From positions 806,001 through 870,000 of the forward strand of contig NZ_BHVZ01000001.1 of the NCBI RefSeq assembly GCF_003865035.1: a stretch of DNA of 64,000 nt, read 5' to 3'. This DNA comes from Anaerotignum faecicola (GTDB lineage: Bacteria; Bacillota; Clostridia; Lachnospirales; Anaerotignaceae). A program made the position numbers and the translations under genes. Under the pieces are notes generated by a model that was not told the DNA's origin, ran no database searches, and worked only from the letters and a program-made list of their open reading frames with translations. Of the stretch, positions 61,916-64,000 are shown piece by piece (position 1 is the first letter of the stretch; each line of letters begins with the position of its first letter).

Positions 61916-62953
61916 ATGAAAATATTTGCAAACAAAGAAATCAAAAAATTGTTTCTTGCAATATCCGTTATTTGGGTAGCCTCCCTTCTGTTGACACAAG
62001 GGTTTTTATGGTTGTGCTATCAGCGGTTTTCTTTGTTCCTATTGCTTGTTTTCGTATTGTCAGGAGGAGCGATATTGGCGGTGGGTTGTTCTTATTTCAA
62101 AAAGCAAAATCAAGTCATGGAACAGGCGGTATCACAGATCAATGCGTATCTTGACGGCGATCACAATGCCCGTATTGAATGTGATGATGAGGGCGAACTA
62201 TATCGGTTGTTTCATACCGTCAATTCTCTGGCGGCTGTCTTAAATGCTCACGCAGATAACGAACTCCGGGAAAAGGAATTTTTGAAAAATACAATCTCTG
62301 ATATTTCCCATCAACTGAAAACACCGCTGGCTGCTTTGAATATTTATAATGGTCTGCTTCAAGACGGGGATATGGAATTAAGTGCTGTAAAAGAATTTGC
62401 TGATTTATCCGAACAGGAACTTGACCGCATTGAAACGCTGGTGCAAAACTTGCTCAAGATTACAAAACTGGATGCCGGTGCCATTGTGCTGGAAAAGGCC
62501 ACAGAGAATGTGGCGGATATGATGCGGGATATTGAACTGCATTTTGCATATAGAGCCAGACAGGAAAAGAAGAAAATCATTCTGTCTGGCTCGGATTATC
62601 TTTCTCTTTTCTGTGATCGTGATTGGCTGTCTGAGGCAATCGACAATATTGTGAAAAATGCGTTTGACCATACGGAAAGTGGTGCTGTCATTGGCATTAC
62701 ATGGAGGGCGTTGCCATCAGGTATTCAAATTGTGGTAAAGGACAATGGATGTGGCATCCACCCGGAAGATATACACCATATTTTCAAGCGTTTTTATCGC
62801 AGCCGTTTTTCAAAAGATACACAGGGTATCGGTCTGGGCCTTCCGCTTGCGAAAGCAGTCATTGAAGCACATGGAGGAGCAATCGAGGTAGACAGTGAAT
62901 TGGGCAGAGGGACAAGTTTCACGATAAATTTTCTGATTCCTACAAAATTGTAG
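61916..62953 (+). CDS. Sensor histidine kinase
   Basis: 345 residues. Two membrane helices (about 12-34 and 39-58) with almost no outside loop, then a linker. The HisKA domain has DISHQLKTPL (His132) and the HATPase domain has N-box NIVKNAFDH, DNGCGI and GIGLGLPLA. The tiny sensing loop resembles kinases that read flux through an ABC transporter of antimicrobial peptides. The ABC genes follow directly. Confidence 0.92.
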   Translation: MKIFANKEIKKLFLAISVIWVASLLLTQGFLWLCYQRFSLFLLLVFVLSGGAILAVGCSYFKKQNQVMEQAVSQINAYLDGDHNARIECDDEGELYRLFHTVNSLAAVLNAHADNELREKEFLKNTISDISHQLKTPLAALNIYNGLLQDGDMELSAVKEFADLSEQELDRIETLVQNLLKITKLDAGAIVLEKATENVADMMRDIELHFAYRARQEKKKIILSGSDYLSLFCDRDWLSEAIDNIVKNAFDHTESGAVIGITWRALPSGIQIVVKDNGCGIHPEDIHHIFKRFYRSRFSKDTQGIGLGLPLAKAVIEAHGGAIEVDSELGRGTSFTINFLIPTKL

Positions 62954-63028
62954 GATGATTGTAGGGTTACAGTAATATTTCAGTGCTATTCTTTCAATCG
63001 TAGACAGGAAATGAACTTACCTGTCTAC
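62948..63028 (+). promoter_or_regulatory. Control region of the ABC transporter genes
   Basis: TTGTAGG occurs at 62948-62954 and 62959-62965, 11 bases apart, the spacing of OmpR-type sites. An extended -10 TGC-TATTCT lies at about 62984-62992. A 9-bp inverted repeat GTAGACAGG / CCTGTCTAC spans 63000-63028 in the leader. Confidence 0.55.
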
Positions 63029-63061
63029 ATCGCAAGAACATAAGAAAGAGGTGTTTGCACT

Positions 63062-63745
63062 ATGAATTTATTAGAGGTCAAGAATATTTGTAAGACATAT
63101 GGCAGCGGTGAAACTGCTGTAAAAGCGCTTAGGAATGTTAGCTTTTCTGTTCCTAAGGGAGAATATGTGGCAATCGTCGGAGAATCTGGTTCGGGTAAAA
63201 GCACACTGCTGAATATGATCGGTGCGCTGGATATGCCAATTTCGGGAAAGGTGCTGATTGATGGTAAGGACATTTTTTCCATGAATGACCGAAAACTGAC
63301 GGTATTTCGCCGCAGGAATATCGGCTTTATCTTTCAGGCGTTTAACCTTATCCCGGAGTTGACGGTGGAACAAAATATGATTTTTCCGCTGTTGCTGGAT
63401 TATCAAAAGCCGGACAAGAGATATTTGGAGGAACTGCTGACGGTTTTGAATTTGAAAGATCGTCGTAATCATTTACCCAGTCAGCTTTCCGGCGGTCAAC
63501 AGCAGAGAGTGGCGATTGGCCGCGCATTGATTACCCGTCCTTCTCTGATTCTGGCAGACGAGCCAACAGGAAATTTGGACTCACAAAACAGCAGTGAGGT
63601 CATAGCATTGCTCAAAGAAACATCGAAAAAATACGAGCAGACCATCATTATGATTACCCACAACCGCAGTATTGCGCAAACGGCAGACCGGGTATTACAG
63701 GTGTCGGATGGCACTTTGACTGATTTTGGGAGGTGCCGTGAATGA
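63062..63745 (+). CDS. ABC transporter ATP-binding protein (MacB/BceA type)
   Basis: 227 residues, one nucleotide-binding domain. Walker A GESGSGKS (40-47), signature LSGGQ (142-146), Walker B LILADEP (162-168) and the switch His in MITHN (about 200). The sequence class matches ATPases that pair with FtsX-type permeases for peptide export or resistance. The stop overlaps the permease start (ATGA). Confidence 0.93.
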   Translation: MNLLEVKNICKTYGSGETAVKALRNVSFSVPKGEYVAIVGESGSGKSTLLNMIGALDMPISGKVLIDGKDIFSMNDRKLTVFRRRNIGFIFQAFNLIPELTVEQNMIFPLLLDYQKPDKRYLEELLTVLNLKDRRNHLPSQLSGGQQQRVAIGRALITRPSLILADEPTGNLDSQNSSEVIALLKETSKKYEQTIIMITHNRSIAQTADRVLQVSDGTLTDFGRCRE

Positions 63746-64000
63746 AAAGCTATCTTAGTCTCATTCCCATCTCCGCAAAGGTGCGCAAGCGGCAAAATCG
63801 TATGACTGTCTTGTGTATTATCATTTCGGTGTTTCTTGTCACAGCTATTTTCAGTGTTGCTGACATGATGATACGAACAGAAAGCGATTTTATGATAAGT
63901 AACCACGGAAACTGGCACATTGCAATAAAAAATATTTCACAGAACAATGTGGATGAAATCAGTAATCGTTCAGATGTTACAGCAGTTGGTGTAGCTTCTC
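63742..64000 (+). CDS. FtsX-type ABC permease, N-terminal part (continues past the window)
   Basis: 86 codons visible. MKSYLSLIPISAKVRKRQNRMT is a basic cytosolic start, followed by a membrane helix (about 22-42, VLCIIISVFLVTAIFSVADMM) and the beginning of an outside domain. This is the usual layout of MacB/FtsX permeases. Coupled to the ATPase gene by a four-base overlap. With the kinase pair it suggests resistance to a peptide antibiotic or bacteriocin; the substrate is not knowable here. Confidence 0.85.
   Translation, partial: MKSYLSLIPISAKVRKRQNRMTVLCIIISVFLVTAIFSVADMMIRTESDFMISNHGNWHIAIKNISQNNVDEISNRSDVTAVGVAS

Overview
The window looks like a Clostridia (Bacillota) chromosome, probably a gut Lachnospirales/Eubacteriales anaerobe. 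The reasons are the cdaA-cdaR-glmM order, strong AGGAGG ribosome binding sites, an S-layer-homology surface protein, a leucine-rich-repeat protein of the BspA type, and Tn1549-like integrative elements. The species cannot be read from the sequence. All family names below come from recognising sequence patterns; no database search was run.

Region 1 (1-15256) is chromosomal backbone. It holds the end of an aldo/keto reductase, a secreted SLH surface protein with a VWA domain and InlB-type repeats, and a minus-strand operon of LRR protein, VWA-like protein and MoxR-type AAA+ ATPase. A row of eight short hairpins lies inside that operon. Next come a PLP aminotransferase, the c-di-AMP synthase operon (cdaA, cdaR, glmM) and a promoter followed by eroded tRNA pieces and one intact tRNA-Arg(CCT).

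Region 2 (15257 to about 53152) is a Tn1549-like integrative element lying against the 3' end of that tRNA. From the tRNA inward it carries integrase arm-type repeats, a tyrosine integrase, excisionase-like proteins, a MazF toxin, a sigma-like factor, and an ImmA/ImmR-type switch with a shared TGTTCG-N8-CGAACA operator. The cargo is about 30 tightly packed minus-strand genes (22238-45874) behind one strong promoter (45912-45940). They are almost all immunity-type families (DUF4261, DUF3885, SF0329, CbrC, DUF2185, SUKH, SUFU, DUF4253, DUF4259, DUF6881, Imm51-like, DUF4241, DUF5713, DUF2004, DUF2262, ankyrin, Imm17). No toxin gene was recognised among them. The centrepiece is one 2072-residue protein made of many immunity domains joined end to end. 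This is a polyimmunity locus: a defence store against polymorphic toxins carried by a mobile element. Beyond it lie a broken SLOG (YpsA-like) gene, a regulator, a relaxase, an AbiE toxin-antitoxin operon, MobC, a DUF3849 protein and the 3' fragment of a large SNF2-type helicase.

Region 3 (about 53153-57832) is a second conjugative-element piece that cuts the helicase gene. It has a serine recombinase lacking its catalytic N-terminus, then a replication-initiator-like protein, DUF5348, PcfB and a VirD4/TraG coupling ATPase. Region 4 (about 57833 to beyond 64000) is a third element that cuts the VirD4 gene. It has an intact large serine recombinase, TnpV, small regulators, and a two-component system with an ABC transporter of the antimicrobial-peptide export or resistance type. 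The right half is therefore three mobile elements nested one inside another.
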